A stretch of 33,854 nucleotides of DNA from an uncultured Oscillospiraceae bacterium. Lineage in GTDB: Bacteria; Bacillota; Clostridia; Oscillospirales; Ruminococcaceae. Below are positions 1 to 7,269 of this stretch, piece after piece. How positions within the stretch are numbered: position 1 is the stretch's first letter; each line of letters starts with the position of its first letter. The stretch is from positions 1 through 33,854 of the forward strand of contig CAKSKG010000023.1 of assembly GCA_934464775.1 (NCBI GenBank), in the 5' to 3' direction. Made by a program: the position numbers and the translations under genes. The notes under the pieces are model-generated. The model made no database searches. It was not told where the DNA came from and was given only the letters and a program-made list of their open reading frames with translations.

Positions 1-295
1 TTTGCTTACGCTTTTCTTAGGCGCAGGTACTGCGCCACGCCCCCCTCTCCTTCGCCCTTTGGTGTTCCCTTTGCAAATCTTGAAGTTGATTTGATACACA
101 TTGCTATAAAATAAAAGTAAGCTTTTAAGTAACCAAAAAAATGAAGGTAAACAATAACAACTATTAAAAAAGAAAAAGAAGTTTTTAAGTAACAACATAA
201 AATTCAAGGCAGTAAGTAACCGCTGTTTCAAAAAATAAAATCAAGCCATTCAAAATAACATCAAATATCAAATAAGGCAGAGAGTAACAACAAGA
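1..295 (-). repeat. Large intergenic repeat, copy E (partial, outer left end, reverse orientation)
   Basis: This is the outer end of another copy of the repeat seen at 12395, 20194, 26731 and 33100; the rest lies off the window. Shared blocks are a GGCGCAG/CTGCGCC hairpin (20-26 with 30-36), which also occurs in the copy at 20282. The block around 41-76 (CTCTCCTTCGCCCTTTGGTG, then TTCCCTTTGCAAA) matches 27505-27537 directly, and 33246-33282 on the opposite strand. The 19-mer AAAATAAAAGTAAGCTTTT at 108-126 recurs twice in copy C and, reversed, twice in copy D. Further out the sequence degrades into A-rich repeats that end near GGCAGAGAGTAAC (about 275-287). I see no gene in it. The edge at 295 is approximate. 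Confidence 0.8.
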
Positions 296-340
296 CGTAA
301 AAATAAAACTTCTGAAGCTCTTCCAAAGAGCGTTTGCGTC

Positions 341-369
341 TTGATTTATCTTGAGTGGAGTGGTATAAT
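341..369 (+). promoter_or_regulatory. Sigma-A promoter of polA
   Basis: TTGATT at 341-346 and a perfect TATAAT at 364-369 are separated by 17 nt. Transcription would begin near 376, giving a leader of about 90 nt before polA. The promoter lies just outside the repeat at 1-295. Confidence 0.8.
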
Positions 370-466
370 CTTAATTGTAAAAGTGTAAAAAGTAAAACGT
401 GATCGGAAATGCTCACTCGGTAATGCCTGCTTATGGCGCCGCCGATGCGTTGAAAGGAAATATTAT

Positions 467-2989
467 ATGAAAATTCTTGCAATAGACGGAAACAGTATAA
501 TGAACCGTGCGTTTTACGGTATAAAAATGCTGTCCAATAAAAAAGGTATGTTCACTAACGCTGTTACGGGCTTTATGAATATATACCTCAAAGTGACGGC
601 GGAACTTGAACCCGACGGCGTTGTCTGCGCTTTTGACCTGAAAGCTCCCACTTTCCGCCATAAGGCGGATTCCGCTTATAAGGCTAACCGTAAGGGAATG
701 CCCGAGGAACTTCATATGCAGATGCCTTATATAAAGGATATTCTCCGTGCAATGGGCGTTCATGTTGTGGAGTGTGAGGGCTATGAGGCAGATGATATCC
801 TCGGAACTGTCTCCGATATTTTTTCGGACGGTGAGTGCTATATACTGACGGGCGACCGTGACAGCCTCCAGCTTGTTACAGATCATGTTACCGTGCTTCT
901 TCATACAAATAAGGAACTGATACATTTTACCCCCGAACGCTTCCGTGAGGAATACGGCTTCGAGCCGATAAATATAATCGACCTGAAAGCTTTTATGGGC
1001 GACAGCTCCGATAATATTTCGGGTGTAAAGGGTATCGGCGAAAAGACCGCAATGGCACTTATCCAGAAGTATGCCACACTGGAAAATATCTATGATAAAA
1101 TGCCCGATATCGAAGCGACTAAATCTGTGCTGACAAAGCTTGAAAACGGAAAGGCTGATGCCGAACACAGCAAATGGCTTGCTACTATCGTGAAAAATGT
1201 GCCTATCGACCGTGATCCCGAAAAGTATCGTGCCGCCGAAAGGGATAATGAAAAGCTGTCGCTTATCCTTACCGAGCTTGAAATGAATAAGCTTATGGAA
1301 AAGCTGGATATATCTCCCTCTGCCGATTATAAGCCCGAGACTGCGGCTGTCGGTATCGAAAAAACGGAATTTGTTCAGGGCGATCTTTCTGCGGATAAGT
1401 CGGAGATCTATTCTGCGGATAAGGCGGCATTTATTGCCGATGTTGAAAATATGACCGCAGAGATCGCATGGAACGGTAAAATCTACTCTGTTGAGGGAAA
1501 AGATGAGCTGCTGGAGTTTTTTGCTTCGCCCTGCGGAAAATATACTCACCGTGCAAAGCCTGTGTATAAATTCTGCTTTGATAACGGCAGTGAGCTTTTG
1601 AATGTAAAGTCGGATACGGATATCCTCGGTTATCTGCTTGATACCGAATCCAGCGAGTATACTATTGAAAATATGAGCCGCAGCTACGGCGTGCCTGCTT
1701 ATGAAAAGCCTGTCTGCGCATTGGAACAGCTCAGTGATGCAATGCTGAAAGAAATCGAAAACGAGGGAATGCACAGCCTGCTTTATGATATCGAGCTGCC
1801 GCTGACCGAGGTGCTTGCTTCCATGGAGCATTACGGCGTAAGAGTCGATACGGACGGTATCCGCAGCTTCGGAAACGGTCTGATCGAGGATATGGAAGCC
1901 ATGGAGCAGCAGATATATTTCATGGCAGGGCATCAGTTCAATATCGGTTCGCCCAAGCAGCTGGGAACGGTGCTTTTTGAGGAAATGGGGCTGCCTGCGG
2001 GAAAAAAGACCAAAACAGGCTATTCCACCAATGCGGAGGTGCTGGAGGGACTTCGTGACCGTGCGCCTATCGTTGATCTGGTATTGTCCTACCGTCAGCT
2101 TTCAAAGCTGAATTCCACATATGTTGAGGGACTGTTGAAAGCAGTCTCTCCCGACGGACGTGTCCATTCGGTTTTCAGGCAGACCGAGACACGCACTGGA
2201 AGAATATCTTCAACGGAGCCGAATGTTCAGAATATCCCTGTCCGCACCGAGCTGGGACGCAATATGAGAAAATTCTTCACGGCGGCGGATAATTATACTC
2301 TTCTTGACGCCGATTACAGCCAGATCGAGCTTCGCATTCTTGCCCATATCAGCGGCGATAAGAATATGTGCAGGGCATTCAATGAGGGCGAGGATATCCA
2401 TGCGGCAACAGCGGCGCAGGTGTTCAATATGCCCAAGGAGCTTGTCACCTCCGAGATGCGCCGTGCGGCAAAGGCGGTAAATTTCGGAATCGTGTACGGT
2501 ATCGGTGCATTTTCGCTTTCAAAGGATATCGGAGTTTCCGTTGCGCAGGCTGACAGATATATCAAGAACTATCTTGATAATTTCAGCGGCGTCCGTGACT
2601 TTATGGCTAAAACGGTGGAGGACGCAAAGAAAAAGGGCTATGCCGAGACAATGTACGGCAGGCGCCGCCTTATCCCCGAGCTTTCCGCAAGCAACAAGAA
2701 CGTTCAGGCGTTCGGAAAACGTGCGGCAATGAATGCTCCGATACAGGGAACTGCGGCGGATATAATCAAGATAGCAATGGTAAAGGTGTATAAGCGGCTG
2801 AAAGCGGAAAAGCTGGACGCAAGGCTTATCCTTCAGGTACACGATGAGCTTATCATCGAGGCTTCGGAAAAGGATAAGGAGCGTGCCGCAAAGATACTCC
2901 ATGAGGAAATGACGGGTGCTGCGAAGCTTTCCGTTCCTCTTCCCGCAGATGTTGAAGAGGGCAGGAGCTGGTATGAGGCAAAGAAATAA
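467..2989 (+). CDS. polA: DNA polymerase I
   Basis: This is a family A DNA polymerase of 840 aa, the usual size, acting in Okazaki fragment processing and repair synthesis. The N-terminal part (about 1-290) is the 5'-3' flap nuclease domain, with the acidic motifs YEADDILG, LTGDRDSLQ and MGDSSDN. The middle (about 300-460) is a 3'-5' exonuclease-like fold; the first catalytic DxE motif is not visible where expected (TAEIAW instead), so proofreading is probably absent, as in Bacillus and Thermus enzymes. The polymerase part has motif A DADYSQIELR (D614), motif B RRAAKAVNFGIVYG (from R665) and motif C QVHDE (790-794). AAAGGA at 453-458 fits the ATG at 467. The stop overlaps the next start as TAATG, so the following genes are probably translationally coupled. 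Confidence 0.97.
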   Translation: MKILAIDGNSIMNRAFYGIKMLSNKKGMFTNAVTGFMNIYLKVTAELEPDGVVCAFDLKAPTFRHKADSAYKANRKGMPEELHMQMPYIKDILRAMGVHVVECEGYEADDILGTVSDIFSDGECYILTGDRDSLQLVTDHVTVLLHTNKELIHFTPERFREEYGFEPINIIDLKAFMGDSSDNISGVKGIGEKTAMALIQKYATLENIYDKMPDIEATKSVLTKLENGKADAEHSKWLATIVKNVPIDRDPEKYRAAERDNEKLSLILTELEMNKLMEKLDISPSADYKPETAAVGIEKTEFVQGDLSADKSEIYSADKAAFIADVENMTAEIAWNGKIYSVEGKDELLEFFASPCGKYTHRAKPVYKFCFDNGSELLNVKSDTDILGYLLDTESSEYTIENMSRSYGVPAYEKPVCALEQLSDAMLKEIENEGMHSLLYDIELPLTEVLASMEHYGVRVDTDGIRSFGNGLIEDMEAMEQQIYFMAGHQFNIGSPKQLGTVLFEEMGLPAGKKTKTGYSTNAEVLEGLRDRAPIVDLVLSYRQLSKLNSTYVEGLLKAVSPDGRVHSVFRQTETRTGRISSTEPNVQNIPVRTELGRNMRKFFTAADNYTLLDADYSQIELRILAHISGDKNMCRAFNEGEDIHAATAAQVFNMPKELVTSEMRRAAKAVNFGIVYGIGAFSLSKDIGVSVAQADRYIKNYLDNFSGVRDFMAKTVEDAKKKGYAETMYGRRRLIPELSASNKNVQAFGKRAAMNAPIQGTAADIIKIAMVKVYKRLKAEKLDARLILQVHDELIIEASEKDKERAAKILHEEMTGAAKLSVPLPADVEEGRSWYEAKK

Positions 2990-3585
2990 TGGGACTTGAA
3001 GAGATACTTATAAGAAATTCGGAAGAGGATATCCCCGTGGACGGCGGAGAATTTTCCTCGGAAACGGCAGTGTGCAGTGCGGACGGCATAGAAATGATCG
3101 GCGTGAAGCTGAATGCCTGCCGTCTGTGCGGCAGCAGCATGGAAAGAGGATATTTTAAGGGCACGTCATTTACGGGCTGTGATCTGTCAAATGTGCGGTT
3201 CTGCGAGAGTACGTTCCGTGAAGTTGTTTTCACCAACTGCAAGCTTACGGGAGCGGTGTTTTCCGAGTCGGTGTTTGACCGTGCGGAATTTGTGAATTGT
3301 TCGGGAAAATATACGGTGTTTTCGGCGTGTGAGCTGAAAAAGTCGGCATTCAGGGAATGCTCCATGCCCGAGATCGGCTTCGGCGGAGCAAAATTTTCCG
3401 CAGTGAAGCTTTCGGACAATAATTTCAGGCAGTGCGACCTTGTTCATGCGAAAATGGCAGGACTTGATCTCAGCAGCTGCGATATAAGCGGCGCCGTGAT
3501 GATACCCGCCGAGCTGAAAAATGTCACTGTGAATTATGAGCAGGCTCTGACCGCCGCGGAGCTTTTGGGTATAAAAATAGTATGA
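2989..3585 (+). CDS. Pentapeptide-repeat protein
   Basis: This 198 aa protein has no signal peptide or membrane segment. From about residue 40 to 175 it shows tandem five-residue periodicity with central Leu or Phe, for example CDLSN VRFCE STFRE VVFTN CKLTG AVFSE, the hallmark of the right-handed quadrilateral beta-helix of pentapeptide-repeat proteins. The repeats are Cys- and Phe-rich and irregular. Known members include DNA-mimicking gyrase protectors, but most have no known function and nothing here favours one. The ATG overlaps the polA stop by 1 nt (TAATG), and the gene's own stop overlaps the next start (ATGA), so it sits inside a tight polA transcription unit. Confidence 0.85.
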   Translation: MGLEEILIRNSEEDIPVDGGEFSSETAVCSADGIEMIGVKLNACRLCGSSMERGYFKGTSFTGCDLSNVRFCESTFREVVFTNCKLTGAVFSESVFDRAEFVNCSGKYTVFSACELKKSAFRECSMPEIGFGGAKFSAVKLSDNNFRQCDLVHAKMAGLDLSSCDISGAVMIPAELKNVTVNYEQALTAAELLGIKIV

Positions 3586-4370
3586 GAAAATTTCTGATCG
3601 GAATGCTGTGCATGGTTTTTGCGTCGGCAATGCTTACGGGCTGCGGCGAAAAAGCCGATGTCACGCCTGCGGAAAGCATTGTGTCGGTTTCGGAAACTGC
3701 GCTTATGAGTGCAAAAACTCCTTACGGGACTTTTCGGCTTATCCCGAAAATATATGAAAAAAATACCGCCATGCTGGACAGGATAACCGAGCATGGCGGC
3801 GATATATGCGCATTGTATATTTCCCCCGACGGCAGTGATGATGAGCGCAGAGCGATAATGCGGGAGCTGAAAAGTCTTGCCGATGAAATATGCAGCGGAA
3901 TTGATGACCCCGCAGAGCAGGCAAAAGCCATATGCAAATGGACTGCTGAAAATATCAGCTATGACCGTGACGCCGCCGAAACAAGCGTTGATGAATATAC
4001 GATCAGCCTTGAAAATATATTTCACAACGGATACAAGACCACCTGCGGAGGCTATTCAAATACCGTGTCCGCACTCTGCGGCTGTATGGGGATATACTGC
4101 GTGAATTTCCGCGGAGGCACTGCAAGCGGCGGCTATACACGCAAACAGCTTGCCGAAGCTCCGATAAATCACGAATGGAACGGCGTGAAGATCGACGGTG
4201 AGTGGCTTTTTCTTGATGCAACATGGTATTCGGGAAAATATTACAGCGGCGGAGAATACAGCGAGCAGGAGGAGATCCCGTTTTACGGCGGCTTTGATCT
4301 TGAGCAGATGACTGTCGAGCATAGGATAGACATAGCCGATCATCGGGATTTTTCCGATTGGATCGAATAA
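3582..4370 (+). CDS. Transglutaminase-like lipoprotein
   Basis: This 262 aa protein begins with a lipoprotein signal (basic MRK, hydrophobic stretch, lipobox LTGC), so the mature protein should be anchored outside the membrane by its Cys. The C-terminal half is a transglutaminase/protease-like core with the expected triad in order: C155 in TTCGGYSN, H197 in NHEWN and D212 in FLDATW. Such domains in secreted clostridial proteins are usually peptidases or cross-linking enzymes acting at the envelope; the substrate is unknown. It overlaps the pentapeptide gene by 4 nt (ATGA). Placing an extracytoplasmic enzyme behind polA is odd and probably reflects shared transcription rather than shared function. 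Confidence 0.88.
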   Translation: MRKFLIGMLCMVFASAMLTGCGEKADVTPAESIVSVSETALMSAKTPYGTFRLIPKIYEKNTAMLDRITEHGGDICALYISPDGSDDERRAIMRELKSLADEICSGIDDPAEQAKAICKWTAENISYDRDAAETSVDEYTISLENIFHNGYKTTCGGYSNTVSALCGCMGIYCVNFRGGTASGGYTRKQLAEAPINHEWNGVKIDGEWLFLDATWYSGKYYSGGEYSEQEEIPFYGGFDLEQMTVEHRIDIADHRDFSDWIE

Positions 4371-4383
4371 AAGGAGCAGGGCA

Positions 4384-4725
4384 ATGAACATACAGATATT
4401 CGGCAAATCAAAAAGCTTTGACACAAAAAAGGCGGAGCGCTTTTTCAAGGAAAGAGGAATAAAGTTTCAGTCCGTTGACATAATGAGCAAGGGACTCAGC
4501 AAGGGCGAATTTGACAGCGTTGCAAGGGCGGTGGGCGGCTTTGAAAAGCTCATCGACGAAAACTCAAAGGATTATCTCAGCATAAAATATCTTGCGAAAG
4601 AGGATATGCCCGACAAGCTCATGGAAATGCCCTCTCTGTACAAGACTCCCATCGTAAGGAACGGAAAGCTTGCAACGGTAGGCTACTGTCCCGAGGAATG
4701 GGAAAAATGGATAAATGAAAAATAA
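4384..4725 (+). CDS. ArsC/Spx-family thioredoxin-fold protein lacking the N-terminal cysteine
   Basis: This 113 aa protein has the ArsC-family layout: a beta-alpha start (MNIQIFGKSKSFDTKKAERF), a helical middle and the C-terminal TPIVRNGK block seen in ArsC/YffB proteins. As I remember the family, the loop after the first strand normally carries a Cys (arsenate reductase or redox Cys); here the equivalent position is Ser11. The only Cys is in GYCPEEW near the C terminus. Arsenate reduction is therefore unlikely; a binding or regulatory role, or a different redox chemistry, is possible. AAGGAG at 4371-4376 lies 7 nt before the ATG. The gene follows the lipoprotein by 13 nt and ends at a strong terminator. 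Confidence 0.82.
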   Translation: MNIQIFGKSKSFDTKKAERFFKERGIKFQSVDIMSKGLSKGEFDSVARAVGGFEKLIDENSKDYLSIKYLAKEDMPDKLMEMPSLYKTPIVRNGKLATVGYCPEEWEKWINEK

Positions 4726-4730
4726 TTGAA

Positions 4731-4778
4731 AACAGATAATTGATGATCGTTAGTTTATCATCAATTATCTGTTTTTTT
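4731..4778. terminator. Bidirectional terminator between the ArsC-like gene and gpr
   Basis: A perfect 17-bp stem (4731-4747 with 4757-4773) has a 9-nt loop and is followed by seven T on the plus strand. A short A run on its left side serves the minus strand. It separates two convergent genes, and its right edge touches the gpr stop codon. Confidence 0.9.
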
Positions 4779-5619
4779 ACATAAGTGATATAATTTCGGC
4801 ATCGGAGAGATTTTTCTGGACGGTGCGGTTCACGGAAAAGGCGAGAAGCTTTGCCGTTCGGCGGATAAGCTCGTCAATGTCACGGGGAGTTACCATCATG
4901 TTGGGAAGATGCTTCGGAGGAACCTGTCCCGTGATGTTTTCGGCTATTGTGTGCATATCAATTACCGTGGGAACGCCTATGGCTATCACCTGCACGCCCA
5001 TTGTAACGTCCGATATCTCCTTGCGGCGGTTCTGCACACCCGAGCCGGGGGAGATGCCCGTATCGGTTATCTGAATGGTTGTTCCCAGACGTGATATATC
5101 GCTGCAAGCAAGGGCGTCTATCACGATTATCACTGTGGGCTTTGTGCTGCCGCAGACCGATGAAAGCAGTTCGGCGGCTTCGATTCCCGTCTGACCCGTT
5201 ACTCCGGGAGTCAGCACGGTAACATCTGCCATTGGGGGCAGCCCAGAAAGATCGTTGATGTGACGGGTGGCGATTATTTGTCCCGCAGCAAGAGGCCCCA
5301 GTGCATCGGGAGTGATATTTCTGTTTCCCAGACCTGCTATCAGTATCCTTTCGGGATTCTTTATAAGCCGTGATATCTCGGCGGAGATATCCTCTGCCTG
5401 AACGGTGAAATCATCGGGGTGGGCGGAGAGACGGTCTGTCTCAACGGTGATGTATTTTCCCCGTGTTTTGCCTATCCGAAGCCCTGCAAGCTCGTCGGTG
5501 ACGGTTATCTCGGTTATGGTGCAGGCGGAGCTTTTGCGTATCGCACGCTTTATCCCTTTCGGGAGAGAGGCGCTTTCTGTGTCGATGCATTCAACGGCAA
5601 GGTCTGTTCTTATTGACAT
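4777..5619 (-). CDS. gpr: Germination protease (spore endopeptidase GPR)
   Basis: GPR degrades the small acid-soluble proteins that coat spore DNA when spores germinate. The N terminus holds IRTDLAVE, the family's self-processing region that resembles the SASP cleavage site. Further on are GLGNRNITPDALGPLA and ITDTGISPGSGVQNRRKEIS, both strong GPR signatures. I start at the ATG at 5617-5619 (280 aa) because AAAGGAG lies upstream on the minus strand (plus positions 5631-5637) and MSIRTDLAV matches the usual beginning. An in-frame ATG 18 codons further up has no ribosome site. Expression is normally forespore-specific (sigma G/F); I found no convincing forespore promoter. This gene is strong evidence that the organism makes endospores. 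Confidence 0.95.
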   Translation of the reverse strand: MSIRTDLAVECIDTESASLPKGIKRAIRKSSACTITEITVTDELAGLRIGKTRGKYITVETDRLSAHPDDFTVQAEDISAEISRLIKNPERILIAGLGNRNITPDALGPLAAGQIIATRHINDLSGLPPMADVTVLTPGVTGQTGIEAAELLSSVCGSTKPTVIIVIDALACSDISRLGTTIQITDTGISPGSGVQNRRKEISDVTMGVQVIAIGVPTVIDMHTIAENITGQVPPKHLPNMMVTPRDIDELIRRTAKLLAFSVNRTVQKNLSDAEIISLM

Positions 5620-5669
5620 GATATGATCGTTCTCCTTTGATATTTTCACCACGGAGCGGTGTATGTACG

Positions 5670-5687
5670 GCATTTTGTGTAAAATGC
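5670..5687. other. Inverted repeat upstream of gpr
   Basis: GCATTTT and AAAATGC pair around a 4-nt loop (GTGT). On the minus strand this lies about 50 nt before the gpr start and could be an operator or part of the leader. A loose sigma-G-like pair (GCATT, 17 nt, CATAC) overlaps it, but the match is poor. Confidence 0.3.
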
Positions 5688-5742
5688 TAAAAATCTTTGG
5701 CTTGGGGACAGATAATTTCTATATAAAATTTTGCTGAAATAC

Positions 5743-5771
5743 TTGAAATTTTCTGCGAACAATGGTAATAT
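5743..5771 (+). promoter_or_regulatory. Promoter of rpsT
   Basis: TTGAAA (5743-5748) and TAATAT (5766-5771) are 17 nt apart. Transcription would start near 5778, leaving a leader of about 115 nt, long for so small a gene. Confidence 0.7.
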
Positions 5772-5804
5772 TATAGTTAAGGCTGTGTGTAGTAGAAGGA
5801 GCGT

Positions 5805-5871
5805 TCTCATCTGCGTTCCGCGGGAATTCCGTGTCATGCCCGTTAATGCTATTATGACCGCAGATCAGAGA
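5805..5871 (+). promoter_or_regulatory. Possible structured leader of rpsT
   Basis: TCTCATCTGCG (5805-5815) can pair with CGCAGATCAGAGA (5859-5871) with small bulges, closing a 43-nt interior just before the Shine-Dalgarno sequence. S20 is autoregulated in some bacteria, so this could be an S20-binding or stability element. That is an inference from one sequence. Confidence 0.35.
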
Positions 5872-5893
5872 ATTATAAGGAGGTGTAACGGAA

Positions 5894-6154
5894 ATGCCAA
5901 ACATTAAATCCGCTAAGAAGAGAGTAAAGGTCATCAAGGCTAAGACTCTTAAAAACAAGATGGTCAAGAGCAATCTCAAGACTGTTCTCAAGAAGGCTGA
6001 CGCTGCTGTTGCTGAGGGTGCCGCTGATAAGGAAGCTGCAATCAAGCTCGCAATAAAGAAGGTAGACCAGGCTGCTGCTAAGGGCATCATGCACAAGAAT
6101 GCAGCTGCAAGAAAGAAGTCTCAGCTCGCTAAGAAGCTCAATGCTGCTCAGTAA
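5894..6154 (+). CDS. rpsT: 30S ribosomal protein S20
   Basis: This 86 aa, very Lys/Ala-rich protein starts MPNIKSAKKRVKV and ends in KKSQLAKKLNAAQ, a typical S20 with the HKNAAARKKS block that contacts 16S rRNA. It binds 16S rRNA early in 30S assembly. A near-perfect ribosome site, AAGGAGGTG at 5877-5885, precedes the ATG. Codon use is biased toward highly expressed codons (AAG, GCT), unlike its neighbours. It has its own promoter and terminator and is monocistronic. Confidence 0.98.
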   Translation: MPNIKSAKKRVKVIKAKTLKNKMVKSNLKTVLKKADAAVAEGAADKEAAIKLAIKKVDQAAAKGIMHKNAAARKKSQLAKKLNAAQ

Positions 6155-6175
6155 TTGATCTGATATATATTTTTT

Positions 6176-6217
6176 TCGCACAGATATGATTTATTCATAT
6201 CTGTGCGATATTTTTTT
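6176..6217 (+). terminator. Terminator of rpsT
   Basis: TCGCACAGATATGA (6176-6189) pairs perfectly with 6195-6208 around a 5-nt loop and is followed by a run of seven T (6211-6217). A T run also precedes the stem. Confidence 0.92.
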
Positions 6218-6227
6218 GCCCCGATCA

Positions 6228-6256
6228 TTGACTTTTTCCGTCCGATGTTATACAAT
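6228..6256 (+). promoter_or_regulatory. Promoter of the unrecognised gene at 6314
   Basis: TTGACT (6228-6233), 17 nt, then TACAAT (6251-6256): a strong sigma-A match immediately after the rpsT terminator. Transcription would start near 6263. Confidence 0.8.
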
Positions 6257-6313
6257 ATTTATAATATAGGCTGCGGCTGAATTGCCTCCGCAGCGTGAAA
6301 GGACGTGCAGTAC

Positions 6314-6868
6314 ATGGGCGCTAACATGAACAAATTTACTTCCGTTGTGGTATATTCGGGCAAAAACGAGCTTTACCGTTTTGAAACTTCTCCCGAAAAA
6401 TGGAGCGGCGGCGCTCTTCGTGAGGTGGACGACAGCGACTATATCGCCGAAAAGAAAATAACCTGCACCGCGGCTGAATGCGGCGATATGAAAGAGTTTG
6501 ACTATTTCGCCGAGGACGGTTCTATCCGCAAGGTAAAGGTATACAGCGGCGGCAGGATATCCGAGCTGGAGCTTATCGGAAGCAATTCCGAACAGTTCGA
6601 TCTTATGATCGCTTATTTTGACTTTGACGAAAAGCTGGGTTCGATAGATTATCTTCTCACTCCCGAGAGCAGGGTGGCTGAAATTGCGGCAGTGGCTCAC
6701 ACCGCCGACGGAAAGCATCTCTGCGTTCACAGATTTGCGCCCGAGGGCGTGGGTTCGATGAACACCGAGGATTTTTCGATCCACGCTTTAAGAAAGATCA
6801 GCGGAAAATATTATCTTACGGTTGTTATGAAAGATGAAAACGGTAAGATCATTGCCGAAGTGAAGTAA
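6314..6868 (+). CDS. Conserved-looking hypothetical protein
   Basis: I do not recognise this soluble protein of about 184 aa. It has no signal peptide, membrane segment or cysteine cluster. It is acidic and looks like a mostly beta protein, with short strands such as TSVVVYSG, IRKVKVYSGG, HLCVHRFAP and YYLTVVMKDENG. I chose the ATG at 6314 because AAAGGA at 6298-6303 sits 10 nt upstream; a GTG at 6305 is too close to that site and an ATG at 6326 is a second option. It has a strong promoter of its own and is followed by a hairpin cluster, so it is a single-gene unit. Good codon structure, promoter and ribosome site make it a real gene; its role is unknown. Confidence 0.8.
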   Translation: MGANMNKFTSVVVYSGKNELYRFETSPEKWSGGALREVDDSDYIAEKKITCTAAECGDMKEFDYFAEDGSIRKVKVYSGGRISELELIGSNSEQFDLMIAYFDFDEKLGSIDYLLTPESRVAEIAAVAHTADGKHLCVHRFAPEGVGSMNTEDFSIHALRKISGKYYLTVVMKDENGKIIAEVK

Positions 6869-6896
6869 TATACATACTTATTGACTTTGAAGCCTT

Positions 6897-6962
6897 GAAA
6901 TGCTTACGCATTTCTCGGTATGGGCGCTGCCCTTTCGATTCCTGCAAGCTTTAAAAAGCTTG
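6897..6962 (+). terminator. Cluster of three small hairpins downstream of the 6314 gene
   Basis: Three successive perfect hairpins occur: GAAATGC/GCATTTC (6897-6903 with 6908-6914), GGGC/GCCC (6922-6925 with 6929-6932) and CAAGCTT/AAGCTTG (6945-6951 with 6956-6962). The last is followed 7 nt later by five T. Together they could terminate transcription. The arrangement also resembles a short intergenic repeat; only one copy is present here. Confidence 0.5.
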
Positions 6963-7009
6963 ACCAAACTTTTTATACCTATGCTGCTTATTAATATAGT
7001 ATCCTATCT

Positions 7010-7033
7010 CCGTAAAATTGTTGGATTTTACGG
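7010..7033. other. 9-bp hairpin ahead of the phosphate transporter
   Basis: CCGTAAAAT (7010-7018) pairs perfectly with ATTTTACGG (7025-7033) around TGTTGG. It may end read-through from upstream or act as an operator. Its right arm is also the first of three TTTTAC repeats. Confidence 0.5.
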
Positions 7034-7054
7034 GGATTTTACTTAAATTTTACA
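7026..7054 (+). promoter_or_regulatory. Possible Pho box: three TTTTAC repeats at 11-bp spacing
   Basis: TTTTAC begins at 7026, 7037 and 7048, exactly 11 bp apart; the last reads TTTACA. PhoP/PhoB response regulators bind tandem repeats with 11-bp spacing (TTAACA-like in Bacillus). The site lies upstream of a Na+/phosphate transporter, which fits phosphate control. A -10-like TATACA (7069-7074) follows closely. The first repeat also belongs to the hairpin at 7010-7033, so part of the pattern could be incidental. Confidence 0.5.
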
Positions 7055-7153
7055 ATTATAAGTTAATATATACAAACGATTTGCACAACCGCAGAGTAAA
7101 AATATCGTAAAAAGAGAAATTGCGGATTTTACATTTTTGTACACAAAATTCAC

Positions 7154-7182
7154 TTTACTTATTTCGTCAATACTGATATAAT
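7154..7182 (+). promoter_or_regulatory. Candidate promoter of the phosphate transporter
   Basis: TTTACT (7154-7159), 17 nt, then TATAAT (7177-7182). The -10 is perfect and the -35 moderate. It lies about 90 nt before the start codon. Confidence 0.6.
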
Positions 7183-7269
7183 AAAATCGGTCAAATGTAA
7201 AATAATATATGAACAGCCGTATATTCGGTATGCGCATGATTTGCGCTGAAAAAGAAAGGATAATTATTT

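Noticed and set aside
431..1933. A 500-codon open frame on the minus strand opposite polA
   Set aside because: polA on the plus strand has all family motifs, promoter and ribosome site. The minus frame has a Cys/His/Ile-rich composition typical of an antisense shadow and no recognisable domain.
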